Origin: Clostridiales bacterium UBA1738 | Lineage (GTDB): Bacteria > Bacillota > Clostridia > UBA1381 | Assembly (NCBI GenBank): GCA_002315735.1 | Contig: DCIA01000005.1 | Location: 114,091 to 178,090 of the forward strand | Direction: 5' to 3' | Length of the DNA: 64,000 bases | In this document: positions 38,005-48,629 of the stretch, piece by piece | How positions within the stretch are numbered: the stretch's first letter is position 1 | How the letters are laid out: the number at the start of each line of letters is the position of its first letter | Program-made: the position numbers and the translations under genes | The notes under the pieces: generated by a model | Seen by the model: only the letters and a program-made list of their open reading frames with translations | The model's database searches: none | What the model was told of the DNA's origin: nothing

Positions 38005-39165
38005 CTATAACGCTGCCATTTTCCCTGCCACAGCACCTGACGACCAAGCCCATTGCAGATTAAATCCGCCACATATTCCGTCAATATCAAGTAGTTCACC
38101 CGTAACAAAAAGCCCTTTTACAATTTTAGATTCCATCGTTTTGGAATCGATTTCTTCTAAGGCTATTCCACCTTTTGTAACCTGTGCATTCTCCCAAGAC
38201 ATTTTGCCCGTTACCGTAAAATCCCAATTTTTTAGTTTATAGGATATTACTGCAATTTCCTCATCTTTTAAAGTGTCCGTTTTTCTTGATAATTTACCGA
38301 TATTACAGTCCTTTAAAAGAAGTTGTCCTAACTGTTTATTGACTATTCCAACCAAAAATGTTTCAAGTTTTTGTATAGGTTTTGTTTTTAAAAATCCATA
38401 CAATTCACTTTCGTCCATTTGAGGAACTAAATCAATATAAACCTTATCATCATTTTCAGCATATCCTGATAAATTGAAAATCGGAATTCCCGAAAGACCG
38501 TATGATGTAAATTGAACTTCCCCAAATTCTTGTCTATCTTTAATTTTTACATTTGCATTTGCACGAACACCTTGTATGCTTCTATCGGTTTTAAGTTGAA
38601 CAAGAGCCGGCGAGATGTCGGTAATCTTATGTCCTAATTTTTCTAAGATTTTGTACCCGTCACCATTTGAGCCTGTTTTTGGAGCTGCCATTCCACCTGT
38701 TGCTACAATTACTCTATCTGCATAAATGCTTTTTTTATCCTTTGACTCCACCCAAAAACCATTACCTTTTTTTGTTATTTTGGTAGCATCAAATTCTGTT
38801 TTTACATCTATTTTTAGTCTTTCGACCTCCATAAGAAGAACATCCAAAACAGCCGATGCTTGCTCGCTCATAGGATAACTTCTCCCTCTATCCTCCATAA
38901 CAGATAGAAGTCCCAACTCTTTAAAAAAGTCAATTACATTTTGCGGTGAAAAACACCCGATTGCATCTAAAACAAAATCAGAATTATAGTCATTATTAGA
39001 AACATTAATATTGGTAAAATTACATCTTCCGTTACCGGTCATCAGTATTTTTTTACCAATTCTTTGGTTTTTTTCAAGTAGTGTAACCTTTCCGCCATTT
39101 CGGCAAGCCATAATAGCCGCCATAATACCCGAAGCACCGCCACCAATAACTGTAACTTTATTCAT
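38005..39165 (-). CDS. BaiN/HI0933-type flavoprotein (NAD(P)/FAD oxidoreductase)
   Basis: About 386 aa. N-terminal Rossmann GGGASGIMAAIMACRNGGKV binds FAD. Later motifs KILMTGNGRCNFTN, ATGGMAAPKTGSNGDGY and GELLDIDGICGGFNLQWAWSSG are the HI0933-family hallmarks. Relatives include the bile-acid gene product BaiN and housekeeping proteins of uncertain role, so I leave the substrate open. Start chosen at ATG 39165; ATG 39171 is possible. It overlaps the permease gene by eight bases. Confidence 0.88.
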   Translation of the reverse strand: MNKVTVIGGGASGIMAAIMACRNGGKVTLLEKNQRIGKKILMTGNGRCNFTNINVSNNDYNSDFVLDAIGCFSPQNVIDFFKELGLLSVMEDRGRSYPMSEQASAVLDVLLMEVERLKIDVKTEFDATKITKKGNGFWVESKDKKSIYADRVIVATGGMAAPKTGSNGDGYKILEKLGHKITDISPALVQLKTDRSIQGVRANANVKIKDRQEFGEVQFTSYGLSGIPIFNLSGYAENDDKVYIDLVPQMDESELYGFLKTKPIQKLETFLVGIVNKQLGQLLLKDCNIGKLSRKTDTLKDEEIAVISYKLKNWDFTVTGKMSWENAQVTKGGIALEEIDSKTMESKIVKGLFVTGELLDIDGICGGFNLQWAWSSGAVAGKMAAL

Positions 39166-40312
39166 TGTCATTATCCCCAAGTTTAGAAATTTCGTTCATT
39201 TCTGCTTCTTTATTCTTAATTGCTTCCGATGCAATCATTTTTATAACCATCAAAAGCGGAACAGAAATTATCATACCTCCAACTCCAAAAAGTCCACCAC
39301 CAAGTGTTACGGCAAAAATTATCCAAAGCGGCGAAACATTAAGCATTTGTCCCATTATTTTAGGGCCTACAAAATTTCCGTCAATTTGTTGTAAAAGTCC
39401 CAATCCGATAGCTGCCCAAATTGCCTTTAAAATTCCGCCTGTTAATAGAGTAATAAGAACCGATGATACACCGGAAATAATTGCACCGAAATACGGTATT
39501 AAATTGCAAATACCTATCATAAGACCTAAGATAAGTGCATACTTTACCTTTATAAGTGATAGCACAATTGTTGACACAACCGCCATAAAGAGTGCATCTA
39601 ACAACAAACAAAAGATATATTTTGAAAAAATCTCATTAACTTTTGCAACTACTTTTATTATCTTTTCGCTTGTTTCTTTTTTTAACAGTATTCTTGTTAA
39701 ATGTTTTGAAGTTTCAATAATTCTTTCTTTGTCGATTAGCATATAAACCGAAACAATAATTCCAATAAATAAATTAATAACGCTTGATGTAATATTTATA
39801 ACACCCTTTGCATATTTTGAAAACTCTGTAATATCAATCTTGCTTAGAATATTGTTAAATGTATTTGTTGCAGTCATTTCATCGACTTCAAATATCGTAA
39901 TATTGTTTTCTGACTGCCATTTTACGACTGCAGATATTGCCTCATCGAAATATCTTGGAATATTATAATATAGGTCAACAATATTCTTATAAAGCGCCGG
40001 AACAATAGAACGGATAATGACAAACAGTGCTAATAACGAAATTAAATATACCAAAATAATAGAAATTGCTTTACTGTTTTTACTAATAAATTTCTTTTTA
40101 CTACCACTAAGTTTTGTGTTTATCTTACGGCACGGCATATTAAGTATATATGCAATTACAAAGCCAACAACAAATGGTGATAAAGACTTCCATACAAGAC
40201 CTATGAATCCCATAATTTTACTAAAATTATCAAAGGTCTTATAAACAACTATCAAAATCACCGAAAAAATTAGTGCCAATATCCATTTTTTGTATTTGCC
40301 GATTTTTTCCAT
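39158..40312 (-). CDS. AI-2E family membrane permease (YtvI-like)
   Basis: A 384-aa membrane protein with about eight helices. N-terminal MEKIGKYKKWILALIFSVIL and a hydrophobic SPFVVGFVIAYILN. C-terminal family motif LGLLQQIDGNFVGPKIMGQMLNVSPLWIIFAVTLGGGLFGVGGMI is typical of the AI-2E/UPF0118 exporter fold. Start ATG 40312 after GAGGTG. YtvI is linked to sporulation genes in some Firmicutes, but transport substrate here is unknown. Confidence 0.85.
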   Translation of the reverse strand: MEKIGKYKKWILALIFSVILIVVYKTFDNFSKIMGFIGLVWKSLSPFVVGFVIAYILNMPCRKINTKLSGSKKKFISKNSKAISIILVYLISLLALFVIIRSIVPALYKNIVDLYYNIPRYFDEAISAVVKWQSENNITIFEVDEMTATNTFNNILSKIDITEFSKYAKGVINITSSVINLFIGIIVSVYMLIDKERIIETSKHLTRILLKKETSEKIIKVVAKVNEIFSKYIFCLLLDALFMAVVSTIVLSLIKVKYALILGLMIGICNLIPYFGAIISGVSSVLITLLTGGILKAIWAAIGLGLLQQIDGNFVGPKIMGQMLNVSPLWIIFAVTLGGGLFGVGGMIISVPLLMVIKMIASEAIKNKEAEMNEISKLGDNDNE

Positions 40313-40341
40313 ACCTGTCACCTCAAAATATTATAAAAGCA

Positions 40342-40379
40342 AAAGTTGCTTTGCCGTAAGTTTTTGGCAAAGCAACTTT
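40342..40379 (-). terminator. Terminator after the SLH protein gene
   Basis: A 14-bp perfect stem (AAAGTTGCTTTGCC / GGCAAAGCAACTTT) with a ten-base loop, in the gap between the SLH gene and the AI-2E permease; minus-strand U-rich tail TTTTGCTTTT. Confidence 0.8.
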
Positions 40380-40392
40380 GTTAATCATTAAA

Positions 40393-42234
40393 TTACTTAC
40401 TTGCCGGAGTCACCGTAATACCTGTACTTACGAAAATTCCGTTTTTGTATGTTCCGTATGCTGTAAGAACATCACCGACTTTAATCTTTTTGAGTTCATA
40501 ACTATCAAATGTCGGAATAAGAACAATCTTTACGCCCTTTGCACAAGTGAAGTTAACCGAAACACCGTTATCATTTACTATTGTGATATTACTTTCATAA
40601 ATTCCTGTAACTTCTCCACTTAGGCTACCGCTTGTAAGTGATGATGTAGCAGCTGCTGCTGTAATTTTCTTCACGACATCACTTTCAACTGTAAGTGTAA
40701 GATTAGCTCCGATAGCAAAATCAGAAATCTTTGCAGTTTCCCCGTTAATAACAACTTCTGCGCTTGCAGGAATATCATATGTTAATTCTTCGCCATCTTT
40801 GTTAATTGTAATTGTAGGTGTACCTGCAATTGTGTATGAAAGAAGTGTGCCTGTAACAGTCTTCTTTGCTGAAGTTGTTGTAATTTTTGAGATTAAGCCA
40901 TATTCAAGAGTGATTTTTGCTTTATCGCCTCTACAAAGTGATGCAAAATCTGATGTGTCGCCATTTTTGTAGAATTTTGCCTTATCAGCAAAAGATAATG
41001 TCACACCGTCAAACTCTTCATCATCAGATGAAATTGTGATTGTTCCCATATTACTTACTTTCTCAATAGTTGCATCAAGCGTTGTGCTCTTTTGCATTGC
41101 TTCGATTTCAACAATGGTGTCTTCAGAAAGACCTATTGTGATATAATCGCCTGCATTAATTTTGTTTATGTTTGATTCTTTTCCGTCTATTGTAACCTTT
41201 ACATCACCTGCACAAGGATAACTTTCCGAATCGTCACTCTTCACATCAACACAAGTAAGAAGTACAACATCTCCCTTTGTTTGATACTTTTTGAAAATTA
41301 CAGCCTTTGTTTCATCAACTTCTTTAGAAACGGTTTCTTCTGCAATTACATCCGCAAATGCAAGGACAGTATCATCGCCTTCTTGAACATATGTTAAAAC
41401 TATGCTGTTTCCTGCTTTTATTTTTGATGCATCTGTAACTTCACCATTCACATAAAAGCGTGTTTCATCTGTGTAGCCGATTGTGAAAGCACTGCCGTCA
41501 GCATCTTTAATTTTGATATTCTTTACAGCTGTGCTAATGCTTGAAACTGTGCCTTTGTCAAATGTATAACCCATTGCATCACAAGTTTTTGAAAGCATTA
41601 CAGCAATTTGGCTTCTCAAAACAGCAGTAGTTGGTGAGAATTTTCCACCATCCATACCTGTCATTATACCTTTTTGTGTTACATAATAAACATATTGTTT
41701 AGCTGCATTTGGAATAGATGCAACATCAGAATAGCTCATATCAATTAGAACTTCATCTTTTGCTTCTTGTTCTTTTAGCATTGCTTTTGTGATTAGAATT
41801 GCGGCTTCATATCTAGGCATAGCCTGATTCTTGTTTCCACCCTTAAAATAAGTGTCAAGTTCGCTCTTATCTAAAACTCCACGAGCTAAAAGATATGCAA
41901 TATCGCCCTCTGCATAGGAAAGACCATATGTTTCTAAAGTATCCCTATACAGTTCTTTTGCACTTTCTAAAAATGCTTTGTTTTCTTCACTATTTGAGCC
42001 CATAAGTCTTGCAAACAATGCAAAAGCTTCCATTCTGGTCACTTCTTTATTAGGCTTAAAAGTACCGTCTTCATACCCTTTTATAAGTCCACGATCAGAC
42101 ATTGTTTCAATCGCATCATATGCCCAATCCAAATTCTTTTTAGTAACATCTTTAAACTTGTCCGCTGCAAATGCCGGAACGGCTGATGCTGTTAGCATTG
42201 CAGATGTTAAGACAACGGAAATAATTTTTTTCAT
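40393..42234 (-). CDS. S-layer homology protein with repeated beta-modules
   Basis: A 613-aa exported protein. Signal peptide MKKIISVVLTSAMLTASAVPAFA. Three SLH modules at about 25-75, 90-150 and 160-220 (AIETMSDRGLIKGYEDGTFKP; RGVLDKSELDTYFKGGNKNQ; YVTQKGIMTGMDGGKFSP) bind wall polymer. The rest, about 230-613, is a set of similar beta-rich modules of about 60 residues, each like TITINKDGEELTYDIP, followed by a VINGE-type turn and a K-x-GD/ANLTL end. No enzymatic motif. It has its own promoter and a strong binding site, so it is likely abundant at the surface. Confidence 0.85.
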   Translation of the reverse strand: MKKIISVVLTSAMLTASAVPAFAADKFKDVTKKNLDWAYDAIETMSDRGLIKGYEDGTFKPNKEVTRMEAFALFARLMGSNSEENKAFLESAKELYRDTLETYGLSYAEGDIAYLLARGVLDKSELDTYFKGGNKNQAMPRYEAAILITKAMLKEQEAKDEVLIDMSYSDVASIPNAAKQYVYYVTQKGIMTGMDGGKFSPTTAVLRSQIAVMLSKTCDAMGYTFDKGTVSSISTAVKNIKIKDADGSAFTIGYTDETRFYVNGEVTDASKIKAGNSIVLTYVQEGDDTVLAFADVIAEETVSKEVDETKAVIFKKYQTKGDVVLLTCVDVKSDDSESYPCAGDVKVTIDGKESNINKINAGDYITIGLSEDTIVEIEAMQKSTTLDATIEKVSNMGTITISSDDEEFDGVTLSFADKAKFYKNGDTSDFASLCRGDKAKITLEYGLISKITTTSAKKTVTGTLLSYTIAGTPTITINKDGEELTYDIPASAEVVINGETAKISDFAIGANLTLTVESDVVKKITAAAATSSLTSGSLSGEVTGIYESNITIVNDNGVSVNFTCAKGVKIVLIPTFDSYELKKIKVGDVLTAYGTYKNGIFVSTGITVTPASK

Positions 42235-42269
42235 ACTATTTTCCTCCTTGTATAATATCTAATGATATA

Positions 42270-42298
42270 ATGATATCATACTAATATATTTTTATCAA
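42270..42298 (-). promoter_or_regulatory. Likely promoter of the SLH protein gene
   Basis: Minus strand TTGATA (42293-42298), 17-bp spacer, TATCAT (42270-42275). The 138-bp gap upstream of this gene is very AT-rich and contains several other TATAAT-like strings, so further promoters are possible. Confidence 0.5.
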
Positions 42299-42372
42299 TA
42301 TTTCTTTTGAATTTGTATAATATTTGTAATAATAGCACAATTATCATACAATATATTGTGGTTTTTGTATAT

Positions 42373-44169
42373 TTAATCAAGTTTTAACACCGACATAAAT
42401 GCTTCTTGCGGAATTTCAACATTTCCAACCTGTCTCATACGCTTTTTACCCTCTTTTTGTTTTTCCAAAAGCTTCTTTTTACGGGTAATATCTCCGCCGT
42501 AACATTTTGCCAAAACATCTTTTCTCATCGCTTTTACCGTTTCACGAGCGATTATTTTTGACCCGATTGCTGCTTGAATCGGTACTTCAAAAAGTTGTCT
42601 TGGGATTGATTCTTTAAGTTTTTCTGCCATTTTTCTGCCACGGCTATATGCACTGTCTTTATGCACTATAAAGGATAGCGCATCAACCATTTCACCATTA
42701 ATCAGCATATCCAACTTCACCAAATCAGAGCGCATATACTCCTTCATTTCATAGTCAAAGGACGCATATCCCTTTGTTCTTGATTTTAGAGCATCAAAAA
42801 AATCGTAAATAATCTCATTTAGTGGAAGTTCATAATGTATCTGAACTCTTGTAGTTTCAATATATGTCATATTTTTAAATACGCCACGTCTTTCTTGGCA
42901 AAGTTCCATAACATTGCCAACAAAATCAATCGGAACCATAATATCTGCCTTAACCATTGGTTCTTCCATATATTCAAGTTCAGAACCTGACGGAAGATTT
43001 GCCGGATTTGACACCATAACCAGTTCACCGTCTGTTTTATGTGCCTTATAGATAACGCTTGGTGCAGTTGTAACCAGGTCTAGATTATATTCTCTTTCCA
43101 GTCTTTCTTGGATAATTTCCATATGCAAAAGACCTAAAAATCCGCATCTAAAACCAAATCCCAGTGCTATTGATGTTTCGGGCTCAAACATCAAGGACGC
43201 ATCATTTAATTGAAGTTTTGCAAGAGCTTCTTTTAAATCTTCATATTGTGCACCATCAGCAGGATAAATTCCACAGTACACCATAGGATTAACCTTTTTA
43301 TATCCCGGAAGTGGCTCACTTGCAGGATTATCGCATTTTGTAACTGTATCACCAACTCTTGTATCTCTAATCGACTTAATACTTGCCGCAATATATCCAA
43401 CATCCCCGGCTGACAAAATTCCCGTTGGCTTTAATCCACTAGGATGCATAGAGCCAACTTCAACAACGTCAAATTCTGCTCCTGTTGCCATCATTTTTAT
43501 TCTATCGCCCGTTTTTAGCGTTCCGTCTTTTACTCTTACATATACTATAACACCCTTATAACTGTCATAATAAGAATCAAATATTAGGCATTTTAGCGGT
43601 GCGTCTTTGTCACCTTCGGGTGCCGGAATTTTCTCAACAATCGCCTCTAAAACTTCCTCAACATTAACACCTGTTTTTGCAGAAACTCTCGGTGCATCCT
43701 CTGCCGGAATTCCAATAACATCTTCTATCTCTCGAATTGCGTTTTCCGGATTTGCACTTGGTAAATCAATTTTATTGATTACAGGCACAACCTCTAAATT
43801 ATGCTCAACTGCAAGATAGGTATTGGCAAGGGTTTGTGCTTCTATACCTTGAGACGCATCTACTATAAGAATTGCACCCTCACAGGCTGCCAAACTTCTT
43901 GATACTTCATAATTAAAGTCCACATGTCCCGGTGTATCAATCAAGTTTAAAATATATTCTTTTTTATCCTTTGCAATATATTTAAGTTTTACTGCATGTG
44001 CCTTTATAGTTATTCCACGTTCACGCTCCAAGTCCATATCGTCTAAAAGTTGATCTTCCATTTCACGTTCTTCAACTTCGCCTGTAAGTTCTAAAAGTCT
44101 GTCTGCCAAAGTTGATTTTCCATGGTCGATATGGGCTATTATACAAAAATTTCTTATTTCCTTCTGCAT
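42373..44169 (-). CDS. lepA: Elongation factor 4
   Basis: A 598-aa ribosomal GTPase that back-translocates stalled ribosomes. G1 [20 protein letters not shown]2 [12 protein letters not shown]3 DTPGHVDF, G4 NKIDLPSA. The family-specific C-terminal region [27 protein letters not shown] is present. Length standard. It is followed (upstream on the minus strand) by the tsaD cluster, separated by a terminator. Confidence 0.97.
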   Translation of the reverse strand: MQKEIRNFCIIAHIDHGKSTLADRLLELTGEVEEREMEDQLLDDMDLERERGITIKAHAVKLKYIAKDKKEYILNLIDTPGHVDFNYEVSRSLAACEGAILIVDASQGIEAQTLANTYLAVEHNLEVVPVINKIDLPSANPENAIREIEDVIGIPAEDAPRVSAKTGVNVEEVLEAIVEKIPAPEGDKDAPLKCLIFDSYYDSYKGVIVYVRVKDGTLKTGDRIKMMATGAEFDVVEVGSMHPSGLKPTGILSAGDVGYIAASIKSIRDTRVGDTVTKCDNPASEPLPGYKKVNPMVYCGIYPADGAQYEDLKEALAKLQLNDASLMFEPETSIALGFGFRCGFLGLLHMEIIQERLEREYNLDLVTTAPSVIYKAHKTDGELVMVSNPANLPSGSELEYMEEPMVKADIMVPIDFVGNVMELCQERRGVFKNMTYIETTRVQIHYELPLNEIIYDFFDALKSRTKGYASFDYEMKEYMRSDLVKLDMLINGEMVDALSFIVHKDSAYSRGRKMAEKLKESIPRQLFEVPIQAAIGSKIIARETVKAMRKDVLAKCYGGDITRKKKLLEKQKEGKKRMRQVGNVEIPQEAFMSVLKLD

Positions 44170-44236
44170 AGATTATCTCCGATTATAAATTTTATATTAT
44201 TATATCATATAATTAAATAATTGTAAATCATAAAAT

Positions 44237-44261
44237 AAAAAAGGGCACTTTTAGCCCTTTT
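44237..44261 (-). terminator. Terminator after tsaD
   Basis: AAAGGGC-ACTTTTA-GCCCTTT with U-run on the minus strand (TTTTTTATTTTATG). It overlaps the tsaD stop codon and separates the pncB-tsaD run from lepA. Confidence 0.8.
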
Positions 44262-45267
44262 ATAGTGGTAAGTTTGGTACTGCGTTTAAGTCTAGTTCTG
44301 CCACATCTCCGTTTTTATATGCGTAATAGCCCGCACAAGCAATCATTGCAGCATTATCCGTGCAAAGCACCGGTGGCGGATAAATTACTGAAATCCCTCT
44401 TTTTTTGCACAAATCTGTCATTTTTTCACGCAAGTTGGAATTTGCCGCAACACCGCCTGCAATGGCAATAGTTTTTACTTTCTTTTTGATTGCCGCCTCT
44501 ATTGTATGTTCGCAAAGAACATCTGTTACAGCATCTTGAAAACTTGCTGCAACATCGGCTTTGTTTATTTCCTCGCCTTTTTGTTCTGCTTTGTGAATGT
44601 AATTGATAACGGCAGTTTTAACGCCTGAAAAACTAAAATCAAGCGAGTTTTTATCCATTCTGACTCTCGGAAAACTAATTGCTTTTGGGTCGCCGTCCTT
44701 TGCTAATTTATCAACCAAAGGTCCACCCGGATATCCAAGACCTAAAACACGAGCAATTTTATCAAATGCTTCTCCTGCCGCATCATCACGAGTTCTTCCT
44801 AAGACTTCAAATTCGGTATAGTCTTTTACATACACTATATGGCTATGTCCACCTGACGCAACAAGGCATACGAAAGGTGGCTCTAAATCAGTGTGTGCTG
44901 CAAAATTTGCACTTATATGACCTCTAATGTGATTTACAGGCACAAGCGGTTTATTAAGTGCAAAAGACAACGCCTTTGCAGATGACACTCCAATCAAAAG
45001 TGCGCCTACAAGCCCAGGCCCGTAAGTTACTGCTATTGCGTCAATGTCATCAAATGTCATATTTGCTTCTAAAAGCGCCTCATCAATCACAGAATCTATA
45101 TTTTCAATATGCTTTCTTGATGCTATCTCCGGTACAACCCCACCATATTTTTTATGAAAATCAATTTGTGTATTAATAACATTAGACAAAATTTCTCTTC
45201 CGTTTTTTACGACACTTGCAGCCGTTTCATCGCAAGAACTTTCTATTCCCAAAATATATGTATCCAT
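44260..45267 (-). CDS. tsaD: tRNA threonylcarbamoyladenosine transferase
   Basis: Catalytic subunit that transfers threonylcarbamoyl to A37 of ANN-decoding tRNAs. 335 aa. Kae1 motifs: [15 protein letters not shown], the metal-binding [11 protein letters not shown], and the ATP-binding [12 protein letters not shown]. The C-terminal [14 protein letters not shown] and [19 protein letters not shown] complete the family. TsaB and TsaE partner genes are not nearby, though tsaC is two genes upstream. Confidence 0.96.
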   Translation of the reverse strand: MDTYILGIESSCDETAASVVKNGREILSNVINTQIDFHKKYGGVVPEIASRKHIENIDSVIDEALLEANMTFDDIDAIAVTYGPGLVGALLIGVSSAKALSFALNKPLVPVNHIRGHISANFAAHTDLEPPFVCLVASGGHSHIVYVKDYTEFEVLGRTRDDAAGEAFDKIARVLGLGYPGGPLVDKLAKDGDPKAISFPRVRMDKNSLDFSFSGVKTAVINYIHKAEQKGEEINKADVAASFQDAVTDVLCEHTIEAAIKKKVKTIAIAGGVAANSNLREKMTDLCKKRGISVIYPPPVLCTDNAAMIACAGYYAYKNGDVAELDLNAVPNLPL

Positions 45268-45699
45268 TTAATTTTTTCTCCGTACCATTACTATTCCGTC
45301 CTCAACAGGATCGTGATAAAAATTTTTTCTTTTCCCAACACTTTGAAAGCCGTATTTTTCATAAAGCGAAATTGCGCTTATATTACTTTCTCTAACTTCC
45401 AAAAAAATCTCTTCCGTTTCCTTTAATTCTGTCAGCATCGAATCAATCAATAAAGATGCTATGCCACATCTTCTGTATTCCGGAAGCACCGCAATATTTG
45501 TAACCTGTCCTTCATTTGAAACCTGCCAAAATCCGCAATATCCAACTATTTTCCCATTATCCTTCGCCAAAAAATAGGTTGCAAGTTTATTGTCACATTC
45601 CTCCAAAAAGGACTGTTCACTCCACGGAACATTAAAGCAGATTTTGTCAAGCATAGATAATTCTAATGCATCACTTTTAGTCATTTTAGTTATTTCCAA
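45268..45699 (-). CDS. rimI: RimI-type ribosomal protein acetyltransferase
   Basis: GNAT acetyltransferase of 143 aa, predicted to acetylate the N-terminal alanine of S18. Start TTG 45699 is chosen, as the GGTGG site and the usual opening MEITKMT fit; ATG 45684 is an alternative. Acetyl-CoA-binding motif RRCGIASLLIDSM and NISAISLYEKYGFQSVGKRKNFYHDP are classic. It overlaps the phosphatase gene by 14 bases and is followed at once by tsaD, as in many Firmicutes. Confidence 0.88.
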   Translation of the reverse strand: MEITKMTKSDALELSMLDKICFNVPWSEQSFLEECDNKLATYFLAKDNGKIVGYCGFWQVSNEGQVTNIAVLPEYRRCGIASLLIDSMLTELKETEEIFLEVRESNISAISLYEKYGFQSVGKRKNFYHDPVEDGIVMVRRKN

Positions 45700-46123
45700 G
45701 TTTTTCTGCCACCTTCAAAAGTGCATCATAAAGTTCCTTTGCACATTCTTCATATTCACTAACATCTCCACCGTAAGGATCATCAATATCCTTATCAATT
45801 CCGGCATATTCACATAAAGTGAATGTTTTTCCTTGTTTTGATGGTTCTAACACCATTTTGTGAGCCGCCGTCATCGTCAAAATCAAGTCACTTTTTTCTA
45901 TAAGTTCTGTATTAATGCTTTGTGAATGATGTCCCAATAGGTCAATATCGTATTTTTTCATCACGATAATTGCTTCATTTGACGCAGGCTGTCCGTCATT
46001 TGCAAAAAGTCCGGCCGACTCAATTCTCACATCAAGGTTTTTCTCTATCGCTATTTTGTTAAATAGTGCCGCCGCCATCGCAGAGCGGCAAGTATTTCCT
46101 GTACAAACAAAAAGTATATTCAT
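45686..46123 (-). CDS. ywlE: LMW phosphatase, YwlE-like (protein arginine phosphatase)
   Basis: A 145-aa low-molecular-weight phosphatase. The signature CTGNTCRS at 7-14 supplies Cys7 and Arg13; DDPYG carries the general-acid aspartate. Thr11 in the loop is the residue that marks YwlE-type protein-arginine phosphatases rather than tyrosine phosphatases, where Ile/Leu is usual. Its position next to tsaC (ywlC) also matches Bacillus ywlC-ywlE. No McsB kinase is in the window. Activity is inferred. Confidence 0.85.
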   Translation of the reverse strand: MNILFVCTGNTCRSAMAAALFNKIAIEKNLDVRIESAGLFANDGQPASNEAIIVMKKYDIDLLGHHSQSINTELIEKSDLILTMTAAHKMVLEPSKQGKTFTLCEYAGIDKDIDDPYGGDVSEYEECAKELYDALLKVAEKLGNN

Positions 46124-47163
46124 TATGCTTTTTCTCCTACATAAATTATCTTATTTCCGGCTGATTTATAAACCCTGTTTTTTACTGCAAGTTCCAAAGA
46201 ATCGTCCATAGATAGTTCAACATACGCAACATCTATATTGTTTTTATCAAATTCACGAAGAGCATCAAAAAGTATGTTTGCAAAGTCACGGTTATTTTTC
46301 CCTTCCGAAATAAACAAATCTGCTCCAAAGTCATCTTCCGATGCTGCCAAAACCCCCACTCTTTTGCCGTTATTGTTAGCCAATTTTACAAGTTCTAAAA
46401 TCTTTTCTTTTGTGGCTTTTTTGTCGCCCTCAATAACAGTAACATCAGCATCGGGCGCATAGTGTTTATATTTCATACCGGGGCATTTTGGTCTTTCGTT
46501 TTTAGATACACCTTTTAAAACATTTTTGTCAACCTCGGCGTTTCCGCAAACTCTTTTTACATCTTCAAGCGTTATACCACCCGGTCTTAATATTACCGGA
46601 ATTTCCCCTGTTACATCAATTATTGTAGATTCAACGCCAACTTCGGCATTTTTGCCACAAATTATAGCATCAGCTCGTCCGTCCATATCCAAAATTACAT
46701 GTTCTGATTTTGTCGGGCTTGGTTTCCCCGAAATGTTTGCACTAGGCGCTGCAATAGGAACTCCTGCCGCTTTAATAAATTCTCTTGCAATTTCATCTGC
46801 GGGGATTCTAACCCCAACAGTGTCAAGCCCTGCCGTTACTGTGTTCGGAATACTTGGTTGCTTTTTTAAAATCAGTGTAAATGGCCCCGGTGCAAAAGCA
46901 TCTAACAGTTTTTTTGCATTTTCAGGGATTTCTCTTGCCACTTTTCCCACATCATCAACGCTTGAAATATGCACGATTAGTGGATTGTCCGAAGGTCTGC
47001 CCTTTGCCTTATAAATTTTATTAACTGCAGCTTCGTCGTAAGCACTAGCGCCCAGTCCATACACAGTTTCTGTCGGGAACGCAACAATTCCGCCGTCTTT
47101 AATAACTTTACCTGCAAGAAACATTGTTTCGTCATTTATTTCCCTAATTATTGTTGTTTTCAT
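46123..47163 (-). CDS. tsaC: L-threonylcarbamoyladenylate synthase (Sua5 type)
   Basis: Makes threonylcarbamoyl-AMP from threonine, bicarbonate and ATP for the t6A pathway. 346 aa with N-terminal YrdC domain (FPTETVYGLGASAYDEAAVNKIYKAKGRPSDNPL) and C-terminal Sua5 domain (GMKYKHYAPDADVTVIEG). Overlaps pncB by four bases and ywlE by one, so all are probably co-translated. Confidence 0.95.
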   Translation of the reverse strand: MKTTIIREINDETMFLAGKVIKDGGIVAFPTETVYGLGASAYDEAAVNKIYKAKGRPSDNPLIVHISSVDDVGKVAREIPENAKKLLDAFAPGPFTLILKKQPSIPNTVTAGLDTVGVRIPADEIAREFIKAAGVPIAAPSANISGKPSPTKSEHVILDMDGRADAIICGKNAEVGVESTIIDVTGEIPVILRPGGITLEDVKRVCGNAEVDKNVLKGVSKNERPKCPGMKYKHYAPDADVTVIEGDKKATKEKILELVKLANNNGKRVGVLAASEDDFGADLFISEGKNNRDFANILFDALREFDKNNIDVAYVELSMDDSLELAVKNRVYKSAGNKIIYVGEKA

Positions 47164-48605
47164 TTTTGAAATTTCTCCAAAAGTTCATATTTCATATTCC
47201 AAAGTGGTTTTGACAAATCAACATAATATGTGTGCGGATTTTCAAATCTCTTAACTTCGTCCCAGAGTTTGTCAACTTCAAGTTCGCAGTATTCTTTTAA
47301 AGCTTCCAAATTAGGATTTTCATACACACATTCGCCATTTTTGAAAATTTGTTTCAAAAGTGGTCTTGCATAAAAATCTGTTACAACTTTTTTCTTCCAA
47401 ACGTGTTCGGGATCAAAAATTTCGTAAGGTTTTTCATTGTCAATTACTTCGTCAAACAGCGTTACAACATCTGCAATCGCAGCTCCTGTTTCCTTTGAAT
47501 AGAGTCTATATACCTGTTTAAATCCCGGTGTTGTGATTTTTGCCACATTTTCAGAAATTTTGATTTTAGGGATAATTTGTCCGTCTTCATTTTCTACCGC
47601 TGCAAGTTTATAAACACCACCAAAAATAGGCGATTCTTTTGATGTTATAAGTCTTTCACCGACACCAAAAGATGTGATCTCGGCACCTTGCATAAGTGTA
47701 TCACGAATAATGTATTCGTCAAGTGAATTAGACGCACAAATTCCGCAATCGCTATATCCTGCATCGTCCAAAATTTTTCTGCATTTCTTCGAAAGATAAG
47801 TTATATCTCCCGAGTCAATTCTAACACCTTTTGGGCGCTTTCCCATAGGCTTTAACACTTCATCAAAGACTTTAATCGCATTTGGTAGTCCTGATTTTAG
47901 TACATTATATGTGTCAATTAATAGTGTGCAACTATCAGGATATTGCCTAGCATATGCTTTAAATGCTTCATATTCCGTGTCAAACATTTGTATCCAGCTG
48001 TGAGCCATAGTGCCAAGTGCCGGCACATTATATTCACGGTCAGAAATCGCACAAGCAGTTCCGCAGCAACCACCGATATAAGCGGCTCTTGCGCCCAAAA
48101 TCGCAGCATCAGCACCTTGTGCTCTTCTTGAACCAAATTCCATAACCGGTCTTCCCTCTGCCGCACGCACAATTCTATTCGCCTTTGTTGCAATCAAACT
48201 TTGATGATTTACTGTAAGTAAAATCATCGTTTCTAAAAATTGTGCTTCAATAACAGGGCCTCGTACTGTGACAATAGGCTCTTGCGGGAAGATTGGCGTT
48301 CCCTCCGGAATTGCCCAAACATCGCAAGAGAATTTGAAGTTTGCAAGATAATTAAGATATTTTTCATTAAAGATTTTTTTGCTTCGCAAGTATTCAATAT
48401 CTTCATTGGTAAACTTTAAGTTTTTAAAATAGTCAATGAGTTGCTCAACACCTGCCATAATAGCAAATCCGCCGTCAGATGGCACAGTTCTAAAAAACAT
48501 ATCAAAATATGCGATTTTATCCCCCATTCCCTCAGAAAAAAATCCATTCGCCATAGTAAACTCATAAAAATCTGTTAAAAGCGTTAAATTAAGCTTGTCT
48601 GCCAT
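47160..48605 (-). CDS. pncB: Nicotinate phosphoribosyltransferase
   Basis: Joins nicotinate and PRPP to give nicotinate mononucleotide, the start of the salvage route to NAD. 481 aa. Key sequences: LLTDFYEFTMANGFF, the EFGSRRAQGADAA substrate loop, KGVRIDSGDITYLSKKCR, and FGVGERLITSKESP. Its product pathway ends with NadE, found at 4-5 kb. Leads the pncB-tsaC-ywlE-rimI-tsaD run. Confidence 0.94.
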   Translation of the reverse strand: MADKLNLTLLTDFYEFTMANGFFSEGMGDKIAYFDMFFRTVPSDGGFAIMAGVEQLIDYFKNLKFTNEDIEYLRSKKIFNEKYLNYLANFKFSCDVWAIPEGTPIFPQEPIVTVRGPVIEAQFLETMILLTVNHQSLIATKANRIVRAAEGRPVMEFGSRRAQGADAAILGARAAYIGGCCGTACAISDREYNVPALGTMAHSWIQMFDTEYEAFKAYARQYPDSCTLLIDTYNVLKSGLPNAIKVFDEVLKPMGKRPKGVRIDSGDITYLSKKCRKILDDAGYSDCGICASNSLDEYIIRDTLMQGAEITSFGVGERLITSKESPIFGGVYKLAAVENEDGQIIPKIKISENVAKITTPGFKQVYRLYSKETGAAIADVVTLFDEVIDNEKPYEIFDPEHVWKKKVVTDFYARPLLKQIFKNGECVYENPNLEALKEYCELEVDKLWDEVKRFENPHTYYVDLSKPLWNMKYELLEKFQK

Positions 48606-48629
48606 TGTAATTTTTCCTTTCTAATAACA

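Noticed and set aside
39165..39746. A 193-codon plus-strand frame
   Set aside because: Shadow of the AI-2E permease gene, which has the family signature on the minus strand.
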